Assembly (NCBI GenBank): GCA_021790695.1
Contig: JAJYGJ010000040.1
Location: 1-7,988, forward strand
Direction of reading: 5' to 3'
DNA length: 7,988 bases
Origin: Nitrospirota bacterium
GTDB lineage: Bacteria > Nitrospirota > Thermodesulfovibrionia > Thermodesulfovibrionales > JdFR-88
Below are positions 1-5,393 of this stretch, one piece after another; the stretch's first letter is position 1, and every line of letters starts with the position of its first letter. Under the pieces are notes generated by a model. It searched no databases. It saw only the letters and a list, made by a program, of their open reading frames with translations, and was not told the origin of the DNA. Made by a program: the position numbers and the translations under genes.

Positions 1-295
1 TTGGATAGGTCCCGTCCGCGTCGGTTATCACTATAAGCTCATGTTTGGCCGCCATGATGCCCGTCTTCAGGGAGGCGCCATATCCCCTGTTTTTCGCGTG
101 GCGTATCACCCGTGCGCCGGAGCGTTCCGCCGCTGGGGCAGTCCCGTCAACCGAGCCGTCATCCACGACTATGACTTCATTGGGAATCCGTTCCTGTTTT
201 AAAATTTTTTCCAAATCCCTGATTACGCCCTCAATCCCCGACTCCTCATTGTAAGCTGGTATGATTACCGAAACAGGCCCGTTCATTTCCCTCAT
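1..295 (-). CDS. Family 2 glycosyltransferase, N-terminal part (DPM1-like)
   Basis: Partial gene, cut by the left edge; about 98 N-terminal residues are visible. The protein opens with the GT-A strand VSVIIPAYNEE (residues 8-18), then the nucleotide-binding VIVVDDGSVDGT, the NRGYGASLKTGI segment and the metal-binding DADGTYP near the edge. This order is typical of GT2 enzymes of the dolichyl/polyprenyl-phosphate mannose or glucose synthase group, which move a sugar from a nucleotide sugar to a lipid phosphate at the cytoplasmic membrane face. The acceptor cannot be read because the C-terminus, including any membrane helices, is missing. Two in-frame ATGs (295 and 286) are possible: a GGAGG lies 2 nt before the first and 11 nt before the second, so the start is uncertain by three codons. 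It is transcribed away from the rest of the window across a long gap. Family call is firm; substrate is not. Confidence 0.9.
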   Translation of the reverse strand, partial: MREMNGPVSVIIPAYNEESGIEGVIRDLEKILKQERIPNEVIVVDDGSVDGTAPAAERSGARVIRHAKNRGYGASLKTGIMAAKHELIVITDADGTYP

Positions 296-356
296 CCCCT
301 CCACGTTGCGGCTTGGAACATATTAATCGTCTCAAAACAGTCTGAACATTCCATGG

Positions 357-430
357 CCGTCATTCCCGCATGTCTTACGCGGGAATCCAAGCTGAATTGG
401 ATGCCCGATTAAGGTCCTCGGGCATGACGG
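357..430. repeat. 74-bp three-armed palindromic (REP/MITE-like) element
   Basis: The whole element is symmetric about 393.5. The outer arms CCGTCATTCCCG (357-368) and CGGGCATGACGG (419-430) are inverted copies with one mismatch. Inside lie two hairpins, each with a perfect 8-bp stem and a 9-nt loop: ATTCCCGC/GCGGGAAT (362-369 with 379-386) and ATGCCCGA/TCGGGCAT (401-408 with 418-425). A third, ATCCAA/TTGGAT (385-390 with 397-402), sits between them. The strand can therefore fold either as one long stem or as successive hairpins. The ATTCCCG...GGGAAT core resembles short dispersed repeats known from several bacterial genomes (for example neisserial dRS3), but membership of a repeat family is inference from one copy. 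No coding capacity. Confidence 0.7.
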
Positions 431-719
431 ATAAAGAACGAAATCTGTAAATACTATTATGAGACCTTTATAAATGCTAAATAAATCGAGGATGGCAGTG
501 AGCGCCCTAAAGGTCCGATCCTGAAATTGCAAAATATATGCCTGAATATGTTTTATTTGATTCCCGCGCGTTTGGTCTGCTTGAAATCGTATTGCAAAAT
601 GCCCGGGAGTCCATCTTTGAACAGGAGATATCCGCGGGGGCCCATTTGTGTCCTGCCGCTACCGCGCAATTCGCATGGGCAAAAAATTTATTTTTCAAAC
701 GATCTGATTGGGTAACATG

Positions 720-735
720 GAAACATGATTGTTTC
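720..735. promoter_or_regulatory. Perfect 6-bp dyad, possible operator
   Basis: GAAACA (720-725), a 4-nt centre TGAT, then TGTTTC (730-735) form a perfect inverted repeat about 150 nt upstream of the methionine synthase-like gene. The size and symmetry suit a dimeric regulator site, but a 6-bp dyad can arise by chance in 591 bases and no regulator is identified. Confidence 0.2.
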
Positions 736-851
736 AATTCGATACATATATCATTAATAAAGTGACAATTAACTTATCGGTTACGCATCAACCGTTTCGT
801 TCCGGGCAAAATTTTATTCGGGTGGAATCCGCTGGCGGGTTAAACAGGCGA

Positions 852-881
852 TTGCGGGCGGCCTGCGCTTTGAGTTATCAT
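852..881 (+). promoter_or_regulatory. Candidate promoter for the methionine synthase-like gene
   Basis: TATCAT (876-881) matches five of six bases of the sigma-70 -10 box. TTGCGG (852-857) at 18-bp spacing is a weak -35. The -10 ends only 5 nt before the ATG at 887, so a transcript from it would begin at about the A of the start codon and be leaderless. This agrees with the absence of a Shine-Dalgarno sequence there. Confidence 0.3.
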
Positions 882-886
882 CTTGT

Positions 887-1891
887 ATGCTTTATCCATA
901 TCTCACAACGGGCATAGGAAGCCTGCCCCATACGGATGCCAGGGCGGCGGCCGAGCTGGTCCTTCAGAGCTTCGACATCCCGTTCTGGCCGCAGCTTCCG
1001 AGGATTTCCTTCCGGGAGCAGATGATTGCGCAGTTCTCCGAGGGGCTGCCCTTTATCCGCGTCGATGACGAGAGGAAAAACCTGTGGGTAAACAGGAGCG
1101 ACAGCGACGAGCTTGAGAGGTTTTACGAGTTCTGCAACGACGAAACACGCATCGCGATCTCCGAGAATTTCGCCGAGGGCCTTCACGCCTTCCTGCGGCT
1201 CATAAGGGGCAAACACTTCAACTGCCTTAAAGGCCACGTCACGGGCCCGCTTACGTTCACTCTCGGCCTGAACGACCATGAGGGCAAGCCCGTCTATCAC
1301 GACGAGGAACTGCGGGAGGTCTATCTGATGGGGCTTGAGGCAAAGGCCCGCTGGCAGATCGACGCGCTGAAGGCAAGGGCCAGCCAGGTGATCATATTCA
1401 TAGACGAGCCGGTTGCGGGCGCCCTGGGCAGCACGGCGTATATAACCGTGGAGCGCGCGGAGGCGCTGAGGCTCCTCAAGGAGATGGTGCGGACGATAAA
1501 AAAATGCGGCGCCATACCCGGCGTTCACTGCTGCGGCCGGGCCGAATGGCCCTTTCTGATTGAATCCGGCGTGGAGATAGTGAATTTCGACGCCTACGAT
1601 TACGGGGACACGCTGCTGATATACCCGGCCGAGCTGGAGAGTTTTCTCCGCGATGGAGGCACCCTGGCCTGGGGGATCGTGCCCACGACGGAGGCCATCA
1701 ACAGCGAGTCCGAGGAATCCATTTACGCCCTCTTCATGCGCAGGTTCGAAAAGCTCTCTTCGCGCATCCCGGCGGGGCTGCTCAAGGAAAGGATACTGCT
1801 TACGCCGGCCTGCGGCACGGGATCGCTTTCCGAGGCCGAGACGCTGAAGGTCTTCGAGCTTCTCATCAGGCTCAAGGAATCGCTTGCCTGA
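887..1891 (+). CDS. Core (folate-domain-less) methionine synthase-like protein
   Basis: This 334-residue protein matches the C-terminal catalytic barrel of MetE and the UROD/MetE-like superfamily and lacks the N-terminal folate-binding half of the roughly 750-residue MetE. Landmarks in order: GIGSLPHTD (9-17), KGHVTGPLTF (115-124, the MetE tGPvT segment), IDEP (172-175), GVHCCG (212-217, giving H214 and C216 in the MetE H-x-C zinc pattern), WGIVPTT (262-268) and TPACGTG (306-312, C309 equivalent to the last MetE zinc cysteine). Such proteins are expected to methylate homocysteine to methionine in the cytoplasm using a methyl-corrinoid donor rather than methyl-folate; families MesA to MesD are known, and MesB fits best for an anaerobe, by inference. 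The remaining MetE zinc ligand, a glutamate, seems replaced by D235 in VNFDAYDY. ATG 887 lacks a Shine-Dalgarno and no better in-frame start exists after the stop at 770. Another methyltransferase of the superfamily is possible. Confidence 0.75.
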   Translation: MLYPYLTTGIGSLPHTDARAAAELVLQSFDIPFWPQLPRISFREQMIAQFSEGLPFIRVDDERKNLWVNRSDSDELERFYEFCNDETRIAISENFAEGLHAFLRLIRGKHFNCLKGHVTGPLTFTLGLNDHEGKPVYHDEELREVYLMGLEAKARWQIDALKARASQVIIFIDEPVAGALGSTAYITVERAEALRLLKEMVRTIKKCGAIPGVHCCGRAEWPFLIESGVEIVNFDAYDYGDTLLIYPAELESFLRDGGTLAWGIVPTTEAINSESEESIYALFMRRFEKLSSRIPAGLLKERILLTPACGTGSLSEAETLKVFELLIRLKESLA

Positions 1892-1936
1892 TCTCCCCAA
1901 AAACATGTTCTTGTCAACAGGGGGCGGCTTGAGGGC

Positions 1937-2509
1937 ATGCGAATAGGACTGTGCGGCAGCCACAGGACGGGCAAGACGACCCTGGCGATGGCGATTTCCC
2001 GGCGGCTGGCGACCCCCTTCGTAAAGACCGGCACTTCGGAGGTTTTCAGGCGGTTCGGCCTGGACCCGGCCGCGCCCATTTCGTTTGAAAAAAGGATGTG
2101 GATACAGCACAGGGTTTTAGATGCGGCCGAGGCCGTCTGGCGCGAAGCGGGCCCGGGCGGGTTTGTCACGGACAGGACCCCGGTTGACATGATGGCCTAT
2201 ACCCTGGCGGACGCCCATGGGGACACGGTGGCGGATTTCAGCCAACTGAAGGCGTATCTGGACCGCTGCTTCGAGTCGGCCAACTCTTTTTTTGACGTGC
2301 TCGTGGTCGTGCAGCCTGGCATAGCGCTCGTTTACGAGGAAGGCAAGGCCGCCCTGAACCGGGCCTACATGGAACACCTGAACTACCTGGTCCTCGGCCT
2401 GGCAAGCGATGAGAGGCTGAAGGCGCGGGTGATTCGCCTCGGTCCCGGGGCGACCGGCATCGAGGAGCGCGTAAAAAAGGTCCTGGAAGGGTTCGGGGCC
2501 GAACTCTAA
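1937..2509 (+). CDS. P-loop ATPase/nucleotide kinase-like protein (NadR-kinase/AAA_28 type)
   Basis: This 190-residue soluble protein begins with a strand and a clear Walker A motif, GSHRTGKTT (7-15, K13 and T14). FVTDRTPVDMMAY (76-88) resembles the D-R-x-x-x-D stretch of nucleoside and nicotinamide riboside kinases, and VLVVVQPG (121-128) is a further core strand. Length and motif spacing suit the NadR kinase-like P-loop family, which transfers a phosphate from ATP to a small nucleoside-type substrate; the substrate here cannot be read. ATG 1937 follows the previous stop by 45 nt with no terminator between, so co-transcription with the methionine synthase-like gene is likely. The only Shine-Dalgarno-like bases are GAGGG, 1 nt from the ATG, and GGGG 12 nt away. 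No upstream in-frame start is available. Fold is sure; function is not. Confidence 0.8.
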   Translation: MRIGLCGSHRTGKTTLAMAISRRLATPFVKTGTSEVFRRFGLDPAAPISFEKRMWIQHRVLDAAEAVWREAGPGGFVTDRTPVDMMAYTLADAHGDTVADFSQLKAYLDRCFESANSFFDVLVVVQPGIALVYEEGKAALNRAYMEHLNYLVLGLASDERLKARVIRLGPGATGIEERVKKVLEGFGAEL

Positions 2510-2526
2510 AATGATTTTTATTTTTC

Positions 2527-2554
2527 TTGTTTTTACCCCGCAGTCCACTAAAAT
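2527..2554 (+). promoter_or_regulatory. Candidate promoter for the MarC-family gene
   Basis: TAAAAT (2549-2554) matches five of six -10 bases, with TTGTTT (2527-2532) 16 bp upstream as a weak -35. The expected start point is at or next to the ATG at 2562, so the mRNA would be leaderless. The 52-nt gap after the P-loop gene is strikingly T- and A-rich. Confidence 0.3.
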
Positions 2555-2561
2555 AAAATGA

Positions 2562-3155
2562 ATGGGCTGGCTTGCGCACGGCGTGCTGGGCACCTTCATC
2601 CCGCTTTTTGTGGCGACAGACGTGTTTGCCGCCCTCGGCATATTCATTTCCCTTACGGAGGGGCTGGACCGGCAGGCCGTGAAATCGATAATACGCGACT
2701 CCGTCCTGACGGCGTTCGTAGTGAGCGTATGCTTTCTCGCGTTCGGGGAGGCGGTCTTCAAGGCCCTCGGCATAACCACCGACGATTTCAAGATAGCAGG
2801 CGGGCTCGTGCTGCTGATCTTTGCCGTGCGGGACCTGCTGACGAGCGGCGAGGCCAGAAAACCCACGGGCAAATTCGGCGCGGTGCCGATAGGCGTGCCC
2901 CTTATAGTGGGCCCGGCCGTGCTGACGACATTGATTGTGCTTCTGGACCGTTACGGCCCTATTTTTACGGCCTTTAGCCTGGTGTTGAACCTGGGCATCG
3001 TCTGGGCCGCCTTCGTTCAGGCCCCCGTGATTGTCAGGTATTTCGGCAGGGGGGGCATACTCGTCTTCTCCAAGATAATGCTTCTGATGCTGGCGGCGAT
3101 AGCCGTAATGATGATCCGCCTGGGTATCGCCGGCATCCTGACCATGCGGGCATGA
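2562..3155 (+). CDS. MarC family integral membrane protein
   Basis: This 197-residue hydrophobic protein has about six predicted membrane segments, roughly at residues 7-31, 46-68, 77-94, 106-128, 133-155 and 168-195. Family marks are DFKIAGGLVLLIFAVRDLL (75-93), VPIGVPLIVGPAVLTTLI (108-125) and SKIMLLMLAAIAVMMI (170-185). MarC (UPF0056) proteins sit in the cytoplasmic membrane; despite the name their role is not established, and a multidrug-resistance function was not supported. Length is normal for the family. Start 2562 is forced by a TGA at 2559-2561 in the same frame, and no Shine-Dalgarno precedes it. An overlapping ATG at 2558 is in another frame. No hairpin terminator follows before the convergent SUI1 gene, only a GGGCGCCC palindrome just after the stop (3156-3163). 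Confidence 0.9.
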   Translation: MGWLAHGVLGTFIPLFVATDVFAALGIFISLTEGLDRQAVKSIIRDSVLTAFVVSVCFLAFGEAVFKALGITTDDFKIAGGLVLLIFAVRDLLTSGEARKPTGKFGAVPIGVPLIVGPAVLTTLIVLLDRYGPIFTAFSLVLNLGIVWAAFVQAPVIVRYFGRGGILVFSKIMLLMLAAIAVMMIRLGIAGILTMRA

Positions 3156-3227
3156 GGGCGCCCGATACCACTGTCAGAATCTATCCTGAAAGCGAAACCC
3201 CCTGCCAAAAAACCCTCTTTGCCCCGA

Positions 3228-3575
3228 TCAAATCCGGTGGCCTTTTTCCCGAAGTATGGCCGTTATCGCGTCTCTGTGGTCGCCCTGAAGTTCCAGCGTA
3301 TCTTCTTTAAGCGCCCCGCCGGTTCCAAGGAGCCCTTTCAGGGCCTTCAGCAGCGAATCCATGTCCCGCCCGGCCAGGCCCAGGCCGCAGACAAGCGTAA
3401 CGGTCTTGCCGCCTCTGCCTTTTCGCTCAAGCCTCAGATGAAGTTTTAGTTTTTTATTTTTCCGCCCGGCCGAAGCGCCGGTTGGGGCAGGAGCCGCCGC
3501 TCCAGCCGGAGTTGATGCTCCGTCGATTTTTCCCCGGTCCGTGGAATATACGAGTCTTGAGTTTTCTTCGGGCAT
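3228..3575 (-). CDS. yciH: SUI1/eIF1-family translation factor (YciH-like)
   Basis: The protein has 115 residues. The N-terminus MPEENSRLVYSTDRGKI (1-17) is the hallmark of bacterial YciH proteins. An Ala/Pro/Gly-rich linker (about 18-37) and a basic stretch RKNKKLK (38-44) follow. The SUI1 fold comes next, with KTVTLVCGLGL (57-67), GTGGALKEDTLELQGDHR (84-101) and a short C-terminal helix. The family is homologous to eukaryotic eIF1, binds the small ribosomal subunit and is linked to start-codon fidelity; the bacterial role is less settled. I chose ATG 3575 because it restores the family N-terminus and has an AAAGG Shine-Dalgarno 4 nt upstream; longer readings to 3644 run into the upstream gene. 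The gene follows the MBL-fold gene by 7 nt, with the Shine-Dalgarno overlapping that gene's stop, so translation is probably coupled. It converges on the MarC gene. Confidence 0.9.
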   Translation of the reverse strand: MPEENSRLVYSTDRGKIDGASTPAGAAAPAPTGASAGRKNKKLKLHLRLERKGRGGKTVTLVCGLGLAGRDMDSLLKALKGLLGTGGALKEDTLELQGDHRDAITAILREKGHRI

Positions 3576-3579
3576 ATTG

Positions 3580-3585
3580 CCTTTA
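3580..3585 (-). promoter_or_regulatory. Ribosome binding site overlapping the upstream stop codon
   Basis: On the minus strand TAAAGG combines the TAA stop of the MBL-fold gene (3585-3583) with an AAAGG Shine-Dalgarno 4 nt before the ATG at 3575. This fixes the SUI1 start and points to translational coupling by ribosomes terminating on the first gene. Confidence 0.7.
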
Positions 3586-4356
3586 AAGTCTGAAGATATT
3601 TGAGGCCGCCTCGCGGCTCGCCACATATAACCGGTGGCCGCCATCCATGGCGCGGTGGGTCCTGAGCGCTATTTCTGGATGGTTGTTCCGGCCGGACAGA
3701 TGGGAAAGGCACGCCCATTTAAGCCGCGCTCCGTGTTCCCTCAGAAGCTCCGCCGCCTCCGCGTTCGAGAGGTGGCCCCGCGGGCCCTGGATGCGTTTTT
3801 TCAGAAAGGCCGGATACGGCCCGGCCTGGAGCATGCGGTGGTCGTAGTTGCTCTCTATGAAGACCCCGTCCAGGCGGGAGATAAGTCCGCCCAGCCCGGG
3901 GAAGGGGTGGCCGAGGTCTGTAAGAATGCCAAGATTCCTGCCTTCAAATGATATTACAAACGCGGAGCCGTCGGCCCCGTCGTGGCTTGTAGGCACTGTA
4001 CGGACTGAAACCGGACCAAACTGAAGGACACTGCCCGCAAGAAATGTGCGCGCGTCCTCAAGGGGGCCAAGCAGCGGAAACCGGCAAAGCCCGGCCTCGA
4101 GCGTTTTTGGGGTCAGGTAGACCGGCAGTCCGTATTTCCTCCGGTAGACCCCCGCATACCGTATGTGATCGGCATGGTCGTGGGAGATTATAAGGGCGTC
4201 CACTTCTGTTATGTCCCTTCCCTTGGCCCTGAGCCGGGCCATGGCGGCAATGCCGGCAATCCCGGCATCAAAGAGGAGCTTTACGCCGCCGGCCTCTACG
4301 TAGATGGAGTTGCCGCTGCTGCCCGATTGAAGCGAAAAGGTGACTATCCCGTTCAT
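3583..4356 (-). CDS. MBL-fold metallohydrolase, WalJ/YycJ-like (COG1235)
   Basis: This 257-residue cytoplasmic protein has the metallo-beta-lactamase fold. From ATG 4356: FSLQSGSSGNSIYVE (7-21), LLFDAGI (27-33), the di-metal motif HDHADH (59-64), TSHDGADGSA (123-132, H125), LTDLGH (145-150, D147), IESNYDH (167-173), HLSNAEAA (195-202) and LSHLSGRNNHPEIA (217-230, H219). The SGSSGN opening and the HLSN...SHLS-x-x-NN-x-PE ending are characteristic of the YycJ/WalJ group, proposed to act as 5'-3' exonucleases linked to DNA repair or cell-wall signalling; the exact activity here is inference. A TTG at 4380 would add eight residues, but the promoter-like -10 at 4370-4375 lies inside that extension and the GGGA just before ATG 4356 favours the shorter form. 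First gene of a two-gene unit with the SUI1 factor. Confidence 0.88.
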   Translation of the reverse strand: MNGIVTFSLQSGSSGNSIYVEAGGVKLLFDAGIAGIAAMARLRAKGRDITEVDALIISHDHADHIRYAGVYRRKYGLPVYLTPKTLEAGLCRFPLLGPLEDARTFLAGSVLQFGPVSVRTVPTSHDGADGSAFVISFEGRNLGILTDLGHPFPGLGGLISRLDGVFIESNYDHRMLQAGPYPAFLKKRIQGPRGHLSNAEAAELLREHGARLKWACLSHLSGRNNHPEIALRTHRAMDGGHRLYVASREAASNIFRL

Positions 4357-4369
4357 ATTTCCCGCAGAG

Positions 4370-4399
4370 ATTCTAAACAAAGGGGATAATTTTTTTCAA
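4370..4399 (-). promoter_or_regulatory. Promoter of the MBL-fold/SUI1 unit
   Basis: On the minus strand TTGAAA (4399-4394) and TAGAAT (4375-4370) each match the sigma-70 consensus at five of six positions, with an 18-bp spacer. Expected initiation near 4363 leaves only about seven untranslated bases before ATG 4356. No WalK/WalR-type context is visible. Confidence 0.5.
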
Positions 4400-4445
4400 A
4401 CGGATGCAGGCCCTCCGGGCTTTCTTAAAGGAAGTGCGTTTTTTT

Positions 4446-5249
4446 TTATTTTATTTTTTTACGGATCATGCTCCAGTGCGCCATGGTGACCCTTGCCGCT
4501 ACGGCCCAATCGCTCCTTGAAATTGCGATGATCCCCATTTTTACCCCTGAAGCAAAGAGGTCCAGGCCTTTTTCACAGGCGTCTTTGGCATCCCTATCAT
4601 CCGCGATCATATCATAGACGGTCTTGGCCGGCATTTTCCTGATGCTCTCCTCCCCCAATCCGGTAACGGCCACGGCGCCCCGGGGGCCGGCATAAAACCC
4701 GCATCCCATCATCGGGGTGTCGCCTACCCTGCCGACCATCATCGGGGCGGCCCCTCCCGTTGAAGTCGCCACGGCAAAAGACCCGGCTTTGTCCAGGGCC
4801 ACGACGCCGATTGTATCGGCGCCGGTTTCGGATTTTTCAGTCGCGCTTTTTCCGGAAAAATCATGGAAAGGCCCGAAACCCAGGCCCCTGGCGAAGGCCT
4901 CCGCTCCCCTGCCCGCAAGCGCGACGTGAGGTGTGCCGATAACGGCCCTTGCAATCAGCACCGGGTTTTTCACATCCCTGATATTGATGACAACCCCGAT
5001 CCGCGACGCCGAATCCATCACGGCCGCATCCATCTCGATGGTTTTGCCGTCAATTCGCAGGACCGAGCCCCGTCCCGCATTGAATCTGCCGTCGTCCTCA
5101 AGGAGACGCGCGGCCTCGACCGCCGCATCAAGGGAATCTTTCCCCGCCTCCAGCATCCGGAAAGCGGCTTCGCAGGCCGCCCTGCACCCATCTGATAACT
5201 CCCCGGGGCTGCCAACCCCCCCGTGCGCCACCAGCCCGAATGAGATCAT
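4446..5249 (-). CDS. Isoaspartyl peptidase/L-asparaginase, Ntn-hydrolase (asparaginase_2)
   Basis: This 267-residue precursor belongs to the plant-type asparaginase family (PF01112), which cleaves isoaspartyl dipeptides and often L-asparagine. It should self-cleave before the nucleophile T146 in GADTIGVVALD (143-153), giving an alpha chain of 145 residues and a beta chain of 122. Other family motifs are AHGGVG (8-13), RFNAGRGSVL (55-64), EMDAAVMD (72-79), a GTPHVALAGRGAEAFA alpha-chain region (105-120), ATSTGG (161-166), GRVGDTPMMGCGFYAG (173-188) and TGLGEE (196-201). It is shorter than the roughly 310-320-residue norm, mainly in the linker before the cleavage site, where EcAIII/IaaA uses T179. 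No signal peptide is seen, so it is probably cytoplasmic. It has no Shine-Dalgarno at ATG 5249 and is divergent from the isochorismatase-like gene. The lysine-rich end RKKIK comes from an A-rich tract. Confidence 0.92.
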   Translation of the reverse strand: MISFGLVAHGGVGSPGELSDGCRAACEAAFRMLEAGKDSLDAAVEAARLLEDDGRFNAGRGSVLRIDGKTIEMDAAVMDSASRIGVVINIRDVKNPVLIARAVIGTPHVALAGRGAEAFARGLGFGPFHDFSGKSATEKSETGADTIGVVALDKAGSFAVATSTGGAAPMMVGRVGDTPMMGCGFYAGPRGAVAVTGLGEESIRKMPAKTVYDMIADDRDAKDACEKGLDLFASGVKMGIIAISRSDWAVAARVTMAHWSMIRKKIK

Positions 5250-5254
5250 GAATC

Positions 5255-5260
5255 AGTATA
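5255..5260 (-). promoter_or_regulatory. -10-like hexamer close to the isoaspartyl peptidase start
   Basis: On the minus strand TATACT matches five of six -10 bases and ends 5 nt before ATG 5249, where a transcript would start almost on the start codon. No convincing -35 is present: the spacer is the T-rich tract at 5265-5275 and the bases beyond it are GC-rich. Tentative. Confidence 0.3.
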
Positions 5261-5327
5261 GCTCAAAAATAAAAATACCCGCGCACATAACAAAAGAAAG
5301 AAAAAAGGCAATGGCGGGCCGGTTTAT

Positions 5328-5354
5328 TTGACAGTGGATGATTATTCGGATAAT
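5328..5354 (+). promoter_or_regulatory. Promoter of the isochorismatase-like gene
   Basis: A perfect -35 TTGACA (5328-5333) is followed after 15 bp by GATAAT (5349-5354), five of six against the -10 consensus; reading the -10 as TAATGT (5351-5356) gives 17-bp spacing but a poorer match. Initiation near 5361 would leave a leader of about 33 nt containing the Shine-Dalgarno at 5383. The same bases could be read as a TTG start codon, which the promoter argues against. Confidence 0.45.
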
Positions 5355-5382
5355 GTTGTTGAAAATACTGGAAAGACAAAAA

Positions 5383-5388
5383 GGGAGG
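5383..5388 (+). promoter_or_regulatory. Strong ribosome binding site that decides the start
   Basis: GGGAGG lies 5 nt before ATG 5394. It is the strongest Shine-Dalgarno in the window and selects this ATG over the in-frame TTG at 5328. Confidence 0.8.
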
Positions 5389-5393
5389 CCGGG

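Larger units (their letters stand above)
296..886. other. Long intergenic region between divergent genes
   Basis: These 591 bases separate the leftward glycosyltransferase from the rightward methionine synthase-like gene. Base composition is more AT-rich than the flanking genes. Short open frames exist on both strands (for example 538-765 plus and 507-737 minus), but none has a ribosome binding site, a recognisable motif or protein-like composition, so I call no gene. The stretch holds a palindromic repeat (357-430), a 16-bp dyad (720-735), a 10-bp direct repeat ATTGCAAAAT (526-535 and 591-600), and a candidate promoter just before 887. A decayed gene cannot be excluded, but I recognise no remnant. 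Confidence 0.6.

Noticed and set aside
640..680. GCCCAT...ATGGGC hairpin near an A/T tract as a terminator
   Set aside because: A 6-bp stem with a 29-nt loop and no matching upstream gene; likely chance.
538..765. 75-codon plus-strand frame and the opposing 76-codon minus-strand frame in the long gap
   Set aside because: Neither has a ribosome binding site or recognisable sequence, and they overlap each other; not enough to call a gene.
804..860. Cobalamin-riboswitch-like fragment (GGTGGAATCC followed by a GCGGG run) before the methionine synthase-like gene
   Set aside because: The downstream CCCGC-ACTGT-type core and the B12 box are not found, and the distance to the ATG is too short for the rest of the aptamer.
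878..2110. 410-codon open frame on the minus strand
   Set aside because: It is antisense to the methionine synthase-like and P-loop genes, both of which have clear motifs. Its translation is low-complexity, rich in R, G, P and L, with no recognisable domain; a GC-rich shadow frame.
2117..2872. 251-codon minus-strand frame
   Set aside because: It spans the P-loop gene, the spacer and the start of MarC on the opposite strand, has no motif, and both genes beneath it are well supported.
3576..3644. 23-residue N-terminal extension of the SUI1 protein
   Set aside because: It would overlap the end of the MBL-fold gene, and the YciH hallmark N-terminus begins exactly at ATG 3575 with its own Shine-Dalgarno.
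4409..4430. Small GCCC-TCC-GGGC hairpin after the isoaspartyl peptidase gene as a terminator
   Set aside because: Only a 4-bp stem and no T-run follows on the minus strand.
5328..5393. 22-codon N-terminal extension of the isochorismatase-like protein from TTG 5328
   Set aside because: The TTG is the first half of a perfect TTGACA -35 box, the extension is not family-like, and ATG 5394 has a GGGAGG at ideal spacing.
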